DNA of 38,383 bases from Candidatus Omnitrophota bacterium (GTDB lineage Bacteria > Hinthialibacterota > Hinthialibacteria > OLB16): assembly GCA_020632575.1 (NCBI GenBank), contig JACKFH010000036.1, positions 1 through 38,383 on the forward strand. The letters run 5' to 3'. A program made the translations under genes and the position numbers. Below are positions 1-8,177 of the stretch, piece by piece. Below the pieces are notes generated by a model. That model saw nothing but the letters and a program-made list of their open reading frames with translations, searched no databases and was not told the DNA's origin. How positions within the stretch are numbered: the first letter of the stretch is position 1; every line of letters starts with the position of its first letter.

Positions 1-321
1 CGAAAGTCCAGTCTCGCGGTCTTCTTCCCAGTAATTCAAGCCGTTGATGAACTTCCAGGAAAACCAGAGGCCCAGGTGCCAGGGATGATCGGGGGGACGC
101 ACCCAGGTGAGGGGAGTTCCATCCTCCAATGCAATGGGATGAAAGTACGGTTTGCTCGCCTCCGGTTCGAAGTTGAATCGCCAAACCGTTTGATTCCCCA
201 CTTTCAACCCAATCGAGGTCTCAGTCTCGGTCCAATGGGTGGCGTCCATGGCCTCAACCTCCAACCCAACGAAAAAAAATAGACTCGCCAAAACCGCTGA
301 AACTCTCTTTGGCTTCCACAT
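1..321 (-). CDS. DUF6807 (PmoA-like) family exported protein, 5' part only
   Basis: The reading frame opens with ATG at 321 and runs off the left edge after 107 codons, so only the N-terminus is present. Residues 1-24 form a signal peptide (basic start, then AVLASLFFFVGLEVEA). The rest contains KPYFHPIALEDG followed by PPDHPWHLGLWFSWKFI and GLNYWEED, the characteristic opening of the family named methane oxygenase PmoA in Pfam (PF14100, DUF6807). Despite that name, the family is common in planctomycete-type genomes next to sugar-catabolic genes and has no shown oxygenase role there. A G-rich Shine-Dalgarno stretch lies about 10 bases upstream of the ATG. I am confident of the family but cannot state a function. 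Confidence 0.8.
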   Translation of the reverse strand, partial: MWKPKRVSAVLASLFFFVGLEVEAMDATHWTETETSIGLKVGNQTVWRFNFEPEASKPYFHPIALEDGTPLTWVRPPDHPWHLGLWFSWKFINGLNYWEEDRETGLS

Positions 322-705
322 GCAAGGGCGCACCCCCCATCGATTTGACGCATTTTAGCACCTAAAATATGTTTTTGTCTTGCCCGAATCGTCTCCAGAA
401 CATTTCTTAACAGGGGGATCCTTAATATGTAAATCGATCAATGTAGGAAAGAAGCCAAAAAAAGATGCCAAACCCCCATCTATTCTCGTCACCTCGTTTT
501 TTCCTCAAGTTATCTTCCACTGAAACCTAATCGCCCCCCGGCTTCATGGAAAACACTCATCCGGAAGGCGGCTGGGTAAGCATAGCCTAGGCGCACAAAC
601 CATCCCTTCTTATGGACGAATCCCGGCGATAGTTTCACGTTCTACTCCGTCAAGGTTGGTGATCAGCAACCTATTCGGTCACACTCAATCTGGTAAAATT
701 CTCCC
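322..705. other. Divergent intergenic region, 384 bp
   Basis: This stretch separates the minus-strand DUF6807 gene from the plus-strand membrane protein at 706. It is more AT-rich than the flanking genes around 350-500 and contains one candidate promoter in each direction, both with a TGN-TAAAAT extended -10 box. I see no convincing small gene or RNA in it; an in-frame stretch at 656-844 overlaps the real gene and has no protein-like features. Confidence 0.5.
352..381 (-). promoter_or_regulatory. Candidate extended -10 promoter for the DUF6807 gene
   Basis: On the minus strand TGC-TAAAAT (360 to 352) forms an extended -10 box. AAGACA (381-376), a four-of-six match to TTGACA, lies 18 bases upstream. 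The predicted start point, near 345, would leave a short leader of about 24 bases containing the G-rich ribosome site of the gene starting at 321. Assigned by eye only. Confidence 0.4.
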
Positions 706-706
706 A
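691..706 (+). promoter_or_regulatory. Candidate extended -10 promoter giving a leaderless mRNA
   Basis: TGG-TAAAAT occupies 691-699 and the ATG of the next gene begins at 706. The usual -10 to start-point spacing would put transcription initiation at or beside this ATG. No Shine-Dalgarno sequence precedes the ATG, and no good -35 box is visible, as is typical of extended -10 promoters. A leaderless transcript is an inference. Confidence 0.35.
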
Positions 707-1140
707 TGGGCAATGACGATCTCATCCCCATTAAAGTGGTCACAGACCTCGATCCACCCCGAGATCCTGATCCTCTACAGAAACCTGATCGATCTTCAGA
801 CCGGGATCAACCTCCATCTTCCGAGGGTCGAAGACCTTGGTTGAGGGACTCTTTTGTCTTCCTTATTGGTGTTGCCTTAAGCTGCTACGCTCTCTTGTAT
901 CGTGATGTGATCCTTCCCTTCGGATTCAGACTTTGGTGGGTGTTGGGATTGCCGAATATTGTAGCATGGTTCTTCTGGATCGGTGTTCCATTCATTAGTA
1001 TGGTTCTTGCGGGATATCTCTTGTATTCCCGCTCCTGGTCGTGGATCCCCAAAATCCCTGCAGCAATCGCGTTGATATCTAACGGGTTTATCATCATGGT
1101 GTGGCTTTTGCAGTGGGCTGGGTACTTCCGTCCATATTAG
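706..1140 (+). CDS. Small membrane protein with three predicted helices, unknown function
   Basis: The protein has 144 residues. The first 47 are polar and rich in Asp, Pro and Arg, suggesting a cytoplasmic disordered tail. Three hydrophobic segments follow at about 50-65 (FVFLIGVALSCYALLY), 80-105 (VLGLPNIVAWFFWIGVPFISMVLAGYLL) and 117-138 (ALISNGFIIMVWLLQWAG), so this is an integral membrane protein. I recognise no family. The ATG has no ribosome-binding site but sits just after an extended -10 box, so it may be translated from a leaderless mRNA. It is followed after 127 bases by another small membrane-linked protein, perhaps in one transcript. Confidence 0.65.
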   Translation: MGNDDLIPIKVVTDLDPPRDPDPLQKPDRSSDRDQPPSSEGRRPWLRDSFVFLIGVALSCYALLYRDVILPFGFRLWWVLGLPNIVAWFFWIGVPFISMVLAGYLLYSRSWSWIPKIPAAIALISNGFIIMVWLLQWAGYFRPY

Positions 1141-1161
1141 CAGCCAGTGAAAAAACTGTAG

Positions 1162-1180
1162 CCGGCAACTCACTTGCCGG
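1162..1180. repeat. Perfect inverted repeat, 7-bp arms
   Basis: CCGGCAA at 1162-1168 and TTGCCGG at 1174-1180 flank a CTCAC loop. It lies in the 127-base gap between two short genes, followed by GC-rich sequence containing GGGCCGGAGGGGCGCC. No T-run follows, so it is not a classical terminator. It may be an interspersed palindromic element or an mRNA-processing hairpin. Confidence 0.4.
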
Positions 1181-1267
1181 GATGCGGGCCGGAGGGGCGC
1201 CTTCCCATCTCCGAGAAAAAGGAGTTTCATTAGGTGGGCTCGTAATGACGAAGGGAGATCCAAAGCA

Positions 1268-1687
1268 ATGCTCAAGAAAATCGTCCCCATCCTGGTCATC
1301 GTCATTCTCTTCCTTTGGCTTAGAGACGCGGGGTATTTCGATTTGGACTCTTACAAACAGGAGTTCACCAACGACAATCCGGGTGGAACGGTCCATCTGT
1401 TTATGGACGCCGCATTGAAACGAGACGCGGCCCAAATGAAGAAATATTGTATAGCGGGTCAGGAGGTCGCTTGCGACCAGTTGTTGTCTGAAATCGCCAC
1501 CGTCAACCGGACTTTCAAAGAATACAAAGCCAGCGTCTCCGGCACGGCTGGGAACCGGACGGGAGGCACCGCGAAATTGTGGGGTGAGAAGGGGGACCTG
1601 TTCATGATTGTCACCTTTTCCGTCGAAGACAAAGATGGGGTTTGGTATATTTCCACCATATCCTCACGCCGCGTATCCGCTTCGTGA
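1268..1687 (+). CDS. Membrane-anchored or exported small protein, unknown function
   Basis: The protein has 139 residues. It begins with one hydrophobic segment (residues 5-17, IVPILVIVILFLW), either an uncleaved anchor or a signal peptide, and the rest is a soluble domain outside the cytoplasmic membrane. The order of a helical part (GGTVHLFMDAALKRDAAQMKKYC) followed by beta strands ending in DGVWYISTISS resembles NTF2-like or DUF4878-type exported domains, but I cannot assign one. A good Shine-Dalgarno sequence (AAGGGAGA) lies about nine bases before the ATG. Cys46 and Cys54 might form a disulfide. Confidence 0.7.
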   Translation: MLKKIVPILVIVILFLWLRDAGYFDLDSYKQEFTNDNPGGTVHLFMDAALKRDAAQMKKYCIAGQEVACDQLLSEIATVNRTFKEYKASVSGTAGNRTGGTAKLWGEKGDLFMIVTFSVEDKDGVWYISTISSRRVSAS

Positions 1688-1803
1688 AGATCCGAGGGGG
1701 CGGACGAAATTCCCGCTTGTACCTCATTCCCTGAGACAGTAATCTAGACTCAACGAATCAAAGGGGATGCAATTTCGATTGCGGTGTTGCTCATCCGAAC
1801 AAA

Positions 1804-4800
1804 ATGAAACCCTCGATGTCCATCGATAAGGCGGCCTCTCTTTTCCGCATTTACCTTCCGGCGACTCTGCGGATTGTTGTCTTCCTGCTACTCCTCTCAT
1901 CCACTCTCCAAGGTTCTGTCTCGGGGGATGAAGATTATTTTGAGTCGAAAGTGCAACCGGTTCTCGAGGCCAATTGCTATGAATGCCATTCCCATGAAAC
2001 CAAGATGGAGGCGGGTTTGACTCTGGACTCGCTGGAGGGAGCGCTACGCGGGAGCGATTTTGGAAGGGTCATCGAACCAGGAAAGCCGGAGGAGAGTCTT
2101 CTGATCTCCGCGATCCAGTACACGAACAAGGACCTCCACATGCCTCCCAAGAAGAAACTTCCCGAGGAGGAAATCGCGGTCCTGGTTGAATGGGTGAAGG
2201 CCCTGCAACCCGAGGAAGCCCACGGCCAAATAGAAGCCGTCTCACAAGGGGAGGAAACGGCGCCCGATTGGGAATCGATCTATCAGGAGCGACTCGACTG
2301 GTGGAGCCTCCAGCCCGTTGCAAATCCCTCTCCACCCGAGGTTGAGGAAGACTCCTGGCCGAATAACGAGGTGGATCGGTTCATCCTCGCGGCGATGGAG
2401 GAACAAGGGATCGCTCCTGTGCGTGAGGCGGACCGTTGGGATTTGACCAGACGGTTGAGTTTCGCCCTGACCGGTCTGCCACCCGACCCGGAAGTCGCCA
2501 GAAAGTTCGCGGGAGACAATTCACCAACCGCTTATGAGGACCTGGTTCAGTCTTATTTGGATAGCCCCCACTTCGGGGAACGTTGGGCGAGGCATTGGAT
2601 GGATGTGGTCCATTACTCGGACACGCATGGGTACGAATGGGATGTCCCGGCCAAGAACGCCTGGATGTATCGAGACTATCTGGTCCGCGCATTCAACGAC
2701 GATGTCTCCATTCAGCGCCTTATTCTGGAGCAGATCGCGGGCGACCTCATCGAACCTCGTATCGATGAGAAAACAGGAATTAATGAGTCGCTGATAGGGC
2801 CGATGGCGATGAGACTTGGAGAGCGGCGTCATGGCGACAACGCCCAGGCCGAGGGGGTGACCCAAGAGGCGGTCGATAACATGATCGACACCCTTTCAAA
2901 GGGATTCATCGCAACCACGGTCGCGTGTGCGCGATGCCACGATCACAAATTGGATGCGGTCGAACAGAAGGATTATTACGCGATGGCGGGCGTCCTGATG
3001 AGCAGTCGCTGGATCGTGAGGAGTCTCGAAACGGAAGATCCCAATCTAGACACATTGGAGACCCTGAAAGAAATCAAACAGCATCTCCGAGGGAAACTGT
3101 CCGCAGTTTGGAAAGGGGCGAAAAACGAAATCTCCGAACGAATCCGCCGGACTCCGTTGGAGAATCCTGGGGATTCCAAGGACAAGAAGAAAAAGAAGGG
3201 GGATGAGGCGCCATCCTTTCCAGGGACCCTCCCCGAAATCTGGAATCATGTCATCGCTTCCGCCTCGGAGGGCATGGAAGTGGATCAGATCTGGAAAGAC
3301 TTGGTCGAGAAGTTCCATGTCGGGCGCAAAAATCGGATTTCGGAAAACAAGGCAAACCTCCACCTCATCGCCGATTTCACACGCGATGAGATTCCTCAGG
3401 GTTGGCACGTCCAAGGGTTCGGCATGAAACACGGCCATGTCAAAGATGGTGAGTTGGTCCTTTCGGACGCGACCGATGAAATCGCAATGAGCCTCCTCCC
3501 GGCGGGGCGTTGGTCGCATGTTTGGTCCCAGAGACTCGGCGGGGCGGTTCGAAGTCCCTTATTCGCTCAGAAACCGGCGCCAACCATTTCCGTGGGTTAC
3601 GCAGCGGGACATTTTTCCTCGCAAACATTGATTGTGGACAACGCTTTCCACAGCGAGCGGATGATGTTCAACAAGCAAGGGATCGAAGATTGGCTGACCC
3701 TCGAAACGGGGAACCTCCAGCCCCTTGCCGGCACCCCCGATCAAACGCCCCGGCGGGTCTATCTCGAACTTGCGACGAAATCCTTCAACAACTACTTCCC
3801 GCCGCGAGACAAGTACGGCGGGGTGACCCGTGAGGACGAACGGGATGAGAGGTCCTGGTTGGGGATCACTCAAGTCTACGAACATCCGAAAGACCACCCG
3901 CCGGTGGATGAACTGAAACGGTTCACTCCCCTGTTCACGGGCGATTCCCTTCCCTCCTCGACTGAAGAACTGGCCGAGCGCATCGCTTCCCTGCTGATCG
4001 CCTCAATCGAGCAATGGAGCCAAGATGATTGCGATAGCGAGGATGTGAGATTGATAAACGAGGCGCTGAAAGGCGATTGGCTCCCAAACGACCCGGCATC
4101 GCACCCGGAGATCGCCGCCTTGAGGGATCGCTACTGGGAATCCGAGAGGCGATTGCAGCCGGATCGAGTGATCGGTGGAGTCGCCGATTGGAATGAGGGA
4201 GAGAATGCCCAAGTTGGAGTTCGCGGCTCGTACACCGTGCTTGGCGAGGAGGTCCCGAGAGGCAATATTCGATTTCTTGGAGGCCCGGGCTCGAGAACCT
4301 ATCTGGAGTCGAGTGGACGGCTTGAGCTCGCGCGCAACTATGCGAGCGAAAACAACCCGCTCACGGCGCGTGTGTTCGTAAATCGGGTTTGGCATTATCT
4401 CTTTGGCGAGGGATTGGTGCGGACTGTCGACAACTTCGGTCAGTTGGGGGAAAAACCCTCTCACCCGGAACTCCTCGATTACCTGGCTCAGCGTTTCGTC
4501 GAGGAGGGGTGGTCGCTGAAGAAACTGGTCCGGTTGCTGGTCACCTCCTCCACTTGGCGGCAATGCAGCATGGTCAGCGAGAAGAACCAATTGATCGATC
4601 CCGAGAACCGCCTTTGGCATCATCGGCCGATGCGACGCCTCGACGCCGAATCGATCCGGGATTCGATACTGGCGGTATCGGGGCGATTGGATGACTCCTT
4701 GTTCGGCCCGCCGGTGAACCCCCACCGTGTGGCTGAGGATTCGACGAAGAGATTGTATAGCGGTCCGATCGATGGCGATGGTCGCCGAAGCCTTTATGTG

Positions 4801-5190
4801 AAGATGACCCTGATGGAACCGCCAAAGTTCCTGGCGACCTTCAATCAGCCGATTCCCAAACTGACTACAGGCGCACGGGATGTCACCAATGTCCCCAACC
4901 AAGCCTTAGCACTTTTGAACGACCCCTTCGTTCACGAAATGGCCGGTCAATGGAGTGAGCAACTGATGCGAGATGATGCAGCGAAACCCGAGGAAAGAAT
5001 CGAAGGGATGCTAGCGACGGCGTTCGGCCGAACACCAAGCAGGCAAGAGATCGCAAGGCTAGCCGACCTGGCTTATCGGTGCGCCGAGCTGCGAGGCGTG
5101 GATTCGGAGGAAATGCTACACTGCCAGGAGGCTTGGGCCGATGTGGCCCATTCGATCTTCAACTTGAAGGAATTCATTTATGTCCGATAA
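1804..5190 (+). CDS. Planctomycete cytochrome c / DUF1549 / DUF1553 exported protein
   Basis: This large exported protein (1128 residues) has the PSCyt1-DUF1549-DUF1553 order typical of planctomycetes and relatives. After a hydrophobic signal region (22-40), the PSCyt1 domain holds one haem-binding CYECH motif (Cys58, Cys61, His62) and a possible axial methionine in LHMPP. DUF1549 spans about 186-393 and contains a second CxxCH-like motif, CARCHDH (Cys375, Cys378, His379). A variable middle region, including a Lys-rich stretch near 458-470, may hold a beta-sandwich. DUF1553 spans about 845-1100. Family members are normally paired with DUF1501 proteins, as here: its end overlaps the next start by 11 bases. 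The electron-transfer role is inferred and the substrate is unknown. The start has no clear ribosome-binding site. Confidence 0.93.
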   Translation: MKPSMSIDKAASLFRIYLPATLRIVVFLLLLSSTLQGSVSGDEDYFESKVQPVLEANCYECHSHETKMEAGLTLDSLEGALRGSDFGRVIEPGKPEESLLISAIQYTNKDLHMPPKKKLPEEEIAVLVEWVKALQPEEAHGQIEAVSQGEETAPDWESIYQERLDWWSLQPVANPSPPEVEEDSWPNNEVDRFILAAMEEQGIAPVREADRWDLTRRLSFALTGLPPDPEVARKFAGDNSPTAYEDLVQSYLDSPHFGERWARHWMDVVHYSDTHGYEWDVPAKNAWMYRDYLVRAFNDDVSIQRLILEQIAGDLIEPRIDEKTGINESLIGPMAMRLGERRHGDNAQAEGVTQEAVDNMIDTLSKGFIATTVACARCHDHKLDAVEQKDYYAMAGVLMSSRWIVRSLETEDPNLDTLETLKEIKQHLRGKLSAVWKGAKNEISERIRRTPLENPGDSKDKKKKKGDEAPSFPGTLPEIWNHVIASASEGMEVDQIWKDLVEKFHVGRKNRISENKANLHLIADFTRDEIPQGWHVQGFGMKHGHVKDGELVLSDATDEIAMSLLPAGRWSHVWSQRLGGAVRSPLFAQKPAPTISVGYAAGHFSSQTLIVDNAFHSERMMFNKQGIEDWLTLETGNLQPLAGTPDQTPRRVYLELATKSFNNYFPPRDKYGGVTREDERDERSWLGITQVYEHPKDHPPVDELKRFTPLFTGDSLPSSTEELAERIASLLIASIEQWSQDDCDSEDVRLINEALKGDWLPNDPASHPEIAALRDRYWESERRLQPDRVIGGVADWNEGENAQVGVRGSYTVLGEEVPRGNIRFLGGPGSRTYLESSGRLELARNYASENNPLTARVFVNRVWHYLFGEGLVRTVDNFGQLGEKPSHPELLDYLAQRFVEEGWSLKKLVRLLVTSSTWRQCSMVSEKNQLIDPENRLWHHRPMRRLDAESIRDSILAVSGRLDDSLFGPPVNPHRVAEDSTKRLYSGPIDGDGRRSLYVKMTLMEPPKFLATFNQPIPKLTTGARDVTNVPNQALALLNDPFVHEMAGQWSEQLMRDDAAKPEERIEGMLATAFGRTPSRQEIARLADLAYRCAELRGVDSEEMLHCQEAWADVAHSIFNLKEFIYVR

Positions 5191-6634
5191 GCCCTCTTCG
5201 AGTCCGATCACTCACAACCCTCTGTGCCCCGGCTGTGTGAGAGGTGGCTCCTCGCGCCGTGATTTCTTACGCCAATCGAGCATGGGATTCGGAATGCTGG
5301 CCTTGGCGGGGTTGGCCGATCGCTGGACCCCCCAGGCGTTTGGACTAACCGAACCGCACTTCGCCCCCAAGGCAAAACACGTGATTTTCCTTTTCATGGA
5401 CGGCGGCGTCTCCCATATCGACACCTTCGACCCGAAACCGGAATTGACCAAACACCACGGAGAGTCGGTGAGTTGGGAAAATGACAAGCGCTCGCAGGCC
5501 ATCAGCCCCAACCGGAAGTGGCTTAAGAATCTTTGGGACTTCAAACAGCGGGGCGAGTCGGGACTTTGGGTGAGCGAACTGTTGCCTTACGAAGCCGAGA
5601 TCGCCGATGAGTTGTGTGTGGTGCGTTCGGTTGTTGGTGAGACCCCGCTTCACGGCGCTCAGAACCTACTGCTTCACACCGGTCGGAGCATCGGCGCGGC
5701 GCCGAGCTTGGGGTCCTGGATCTCCTATGGATTGGGAACCGAGAACGAAAATCTTCCGGGCTATGTCCTTCTGAATAACGACTGGATTCCAAATGGGGGA
5801 TATCAGAATTTTGCGAGTTCCTACCTCCCAGCCAACCACGAGGCGGCGATGGTGCGCGCCAAAGGGACCCCTGTGGACAATATCGCGCCGACCGATCCGG
5901 AGACCATTCAGAAAGCCAAGCTCGCATTCCTCAGCGACCAAGACTCTGGGTTCGCCCGAAGTCTCGGAGGGTCGGATGAGATCGAATCCGCGATTCGCAA
6001 TTACGAGACCGCCGCGCAAATGCAATCGCTCATACCCGACCTCTGCGATGTGTCGAAAGAAAGCAAGGAGACTCTGGCGCTTTACGGAGTCGATCGATCC
6101 GATGACTACGATCATTATTACGCGCTGCAATGCCTGAGAGCTCGTCGTCTTATCGAGGCGGGGGTCCGGTTCATCGAAATCACCTGCCCGCTCACTCACA
6201 ACAACAACGCCCCCTGGGATCAACACGGCGATTTGAAACGCCGCCATGAGGAAAACGCTCGGATCACCGACCAACCGGTCGCGGCTCTAATCAAGGATCT
6301 GAAGCAACGGGGATTGCTCGATGAAACACTCGTCCTGTGGGCGGGAGAAATGGGACGAACCCCTCATTCCAGCGGCGAGGATGGTCGTGACCATCATGTC
6401 AGCGGTTACACCATCTGGATGGCCGGCGGCGGAATGAAAGGCGGAATGACCTATGGCCAGACGGATGAAATGGGAATGTCCGCGGTCGAGAACCCCGTGG
6501 ATATCCACGACATCCACGCCACCATCCTCCACCAACTCGGGGTCGACCACACGAAACTCACTTTCCGCTTCGGCGGCCGCGACATGCGGCTCACCGATGT
6601 CCATGGGCGGGTGATCGACGATATTCTGGCTTGA
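5180..6634 (+). CDS. DUF1501 family protein, Tat-exported
   Basis: The protein has 484 residues and belongs to the DUF1501 family, which has an alkaline-phosphatase/sulfatase-like fold. A twin-arginine signal, SRRDFLRQ at about 25-32, precedes a hydrophobic stretch, so it is probably exported folded through Tat. Typical family segments include FLFMDGGVSHIDTFDPKP, QHGDLKRRHEEN, and VLWAGEMGRTPHSSGEDGRDHH, with His and Asp residues that could bind metal. Its ATG overlaps the end of the upstream DUF1553 gene, implying translational coupling and a joint function. DUF1501/DUF1553 pairs are expanded in planctomycetes, where a role in breaking down complex polymers is suspected but not shown. Confidence 0.93.
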   Translation: MSDKPSSSPITHNPLCPGCVRGGSSRRDFLRQSSMGFGMLALAGLADRWTPQAFGLTEPHFAPKAKHVIFLFMDGGVSHIDTFDPKPELTKHHGESVSWENDKRSQAISPNRKWLKNLWDFKQRGESGLWVSELLPYEAEIADELCVVRSVVGETPLHGAQNLLLHTGRSIGAAPSLGSWISYGLGTENENLPGYVLLNNDWIPNGGYQNFASSYLPANHEAAMVRAKGTPVDNIAPTDPETIQKAKLAFLSDQDSGFARSLGGSDEIESAIRNYETAAQMQSLIPDLCDVSKESKETLALYGVDRSDDYDHYYALQCLRARRLIEAGVRFIEITCPLTHNNNAPWDQHGDLKRRHEENARITDQPVAALIKDLKQRGLLDETLVLWAGEMGRTPHSSGEDGRDHHVSGYTIWMAGGGMKGGMTYGQTDEMGMSAVENPVDIHDIHATILHQLGVDHTKLTFRFGGRDMRLTDVHGRVIDDILA

Positions 6635-6662
6635 AATTCTATAAGGCCGTGGCCCCAAGGTT

Positions 6663-8060
6663 CTAAGGGAGATGATCCTCTTTCTTCCAGATCGGTCCGC
6701 CTTGATAGAGATTCCCCACCTCATATCGGGGGTTGGGAACAACCGCTTCCTTCATGATCTCATCGATTCGTTTGACAATGTCCGGGTGCTTGGCGGCCAC
6801 ATCGTCTTCCTCGCCGATGTCGGTTTTCAGGTTGTATAGTTGAATGTCGCTTCCCTGCCCCAATCGGATCCCTTTCCAATCGCCCATGCGCACCGCTTGA
6901 TCGTAGCGGTCCCGGCAGTGGCCATAATCGAAATAAAGATATTCGTGCGGGTTCTTCACCTCGCCGCCCATGAGCGCGTCGACCACCGAGATCCCATCGA
7001 TGTTCGATGGCGCCTCGACTCCCGCGAGTTCGGCGAAGGTGGGCATCATGTCCCAGAAAGCGACGATTTCATCGCTGGTTTCTCCCGAGGGAATTTTGCC
7101 CGGCCAACTCGCGATGAACGGGACTCGAATCCCACCCTCGGTGACATCGCGTTTGTAGCCTCGGAGCGGTCCATTGGTGTCAAATTTCTCCCAAACGGAA
7201 TCATGACCGCCATTGTCGCTGGTGAAAATGATCAGGGTGTTATCCGAGAGCCCCAATTCATGAACCAAGTCGACAATCCTTCCCAGGTCTCGATCGAGCA
7301 TGTGAACCATGGAGGCGTATTTCTTGGAGCGCGTGTCCCAGTCCTTGTCCGTATAGGGATCGGTGGTCGGCACAGTCAGTCCATCCGGGTCCTCATCATG
7401 GCTGGAGAAATGCGGAAGGGTGTAGGCGCCATAGAAGAAAAAGGGATGGTCCTTGTTATCCCGAATGAATTCGAGAGCACGCTCGGTCATGAGATCGTTG
7501 CTGTACCGGTCATGGGATTTTGTGTTCCCCGATAAATCCATGACCCCATCGTTGTCATCGAGATACTCGGTGTAGTAGTAGTGCGCATGGTCCTGATTCA
7601 AATACCCCAACCACATATCGAAGCCCTGGTTCGTGGCCCGACCCACTGTGCCGGCGTCGCCGAGCGACCACTTGCCGATTCCTCCGCAGGTATAGCCAGC
7701 CTTCTTCAGCACCTCGGCGACCGTTACATCCTTATCCTCGAGGTAAGTGTGATAGTGAGGGATATTGTCGCGAGCGGCGGCGTGCCCATTGTGCAAGCCG
7801 GTCATCAAAATGCACCGGCTCGGAGTGCACACCGGCCCTCCCGCGTAGGCTTGGGTGAACCTCAATCCATTCTCGGCTAGACGGTCGATGTTCGGCGTTT
7901 CAAGCAACTTCTGGCCATAGCAACCTGGGTCTCCATACCCGAGATCGTCGGCCATAATGAAGATGATATTTGGTTTTTCGGCGCCCTTGCCCTCGCTTTG
8001 GGCAAAGCAGGTTTGGACACAGATGCAGCATGCGATCGATACAACAAGGGATTTCATCAT
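6663..8060 (-). CDS. Type I sulfatase (formylglycine-dependent)
   Basis: The enzyme (465 residues from this start) is a sulfatase of family PF00884. NIIFIMADDLGYGD supplies the metal-binding Asp pair (38, 39), and C78-TPSR is the signature in which cysteine is converted to formylglycine, so a maturase must exist elsewhere. Later family motifs include GIGKWSLG and TSDNGGHD, and RGYKRDVTEGGIRVPFI. A signal peptide (MKSLVVSIACCICVQTCFA) directs it outward, so it probably removes sulfate from sugars in the periplasm or outside. I chose ATG 8060 because GGAGG lies eight bases upstream; a longer frame from 8084 lacks such a site. It converges with the DUF1501 gene with a 28-base gap. The substrate cannot be told from sequence. 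Confidence 0.93.
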   Translation of the reverse strand: MMKSLVVSIACCICVQTCFAQSEGKGAEKPNIIFIMADDLGYGDPGCYGQKLLETPNIDRLAENGLRFTQAYAGGPVCTPSRCILMTGLHNGHAAARDNIPHYHTYLEDKDVTVAEVLKKAGYTCGGIGKWSLGDAGTVGRATNQGFDMWLGYLNQDHAHYYYTEYLDDNDGVMDLSGNTKSHDRYSNDLMTERALEFIRDNKDHPFFFYGAYTLPHFSSHDEDPDGLTVPTTDPYTDKDWDTRSKKYASMVHMLDRDLGRIVDLVHELGLSDNTLIIFTSDNGGHDSVWEKFDTNGPLRGYKRDVTEGGIRVPFIASWPGKIPSGETSDEIVAFWDMMPTFAELAGVEAPSNIDGISVVDALMGGEVKNPHEYLYFDYGHCRDRYDQAVRMGDWKGIRLGQGSDIQLYNLKTDIGEEDDVAAKHPDIVKRIDEIMKEAVVPNPRYEVGNLYQGGPIWKKEDHLP

Positions 8061-8094
8061 GATTAAAACCTCCAAGGGCATCATAAAAAATCCT

Positions 8095-8123
8095 TTGTCG
8101 ATGTGTAAGGAGTCCGATAAACT
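8095..8123 (+). promoter_or_regulatory. Candidate promoter for the 8178 gene
   Basis: TTGTCG (8095-8100) and TAAACT (8118-8123), each a four-of-six match, are separated by 17 bases. They lie between the divergent sulfatase gene and the exported protein starting at 8178. A second -10-like TATAAG lies at 8125-8130 but lacks a matching -35 box. Confidence 0.3.
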
Positions 8124-8128
8124 GTATA

Positions 8129-8146
8129 AGCGCGAGGTTTCGCGCT
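8129..8146. repeat. Perfect 7-bp hairpin in a divergent promoter region
   Basis: AGCGCGA (8129-8135), loop GGTT, and TCGCGCT (8140-8146) form a strong stem. It would fall at the very 5' end of a transcript from the promoter proposed at 8095-8123. It could be an operator, or a 5' stem that protects the mRNA. Confidence 0.4.
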
Positions 8147-8177
8147 CCCGATTCCAGCAGGGAGACCGCCCATTCTC

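Noticed and set aside
656..844. 62-codon plus-strand frame near the 706 gene
   Set aside because: Overlaps the membrane protein in another frame and shows no recognisable features.
4003..4902. 299-codon minus-strand frame
   Set aside because: Antisense to the DUF1553 domain, whose family motifs are clear on the plus strand.
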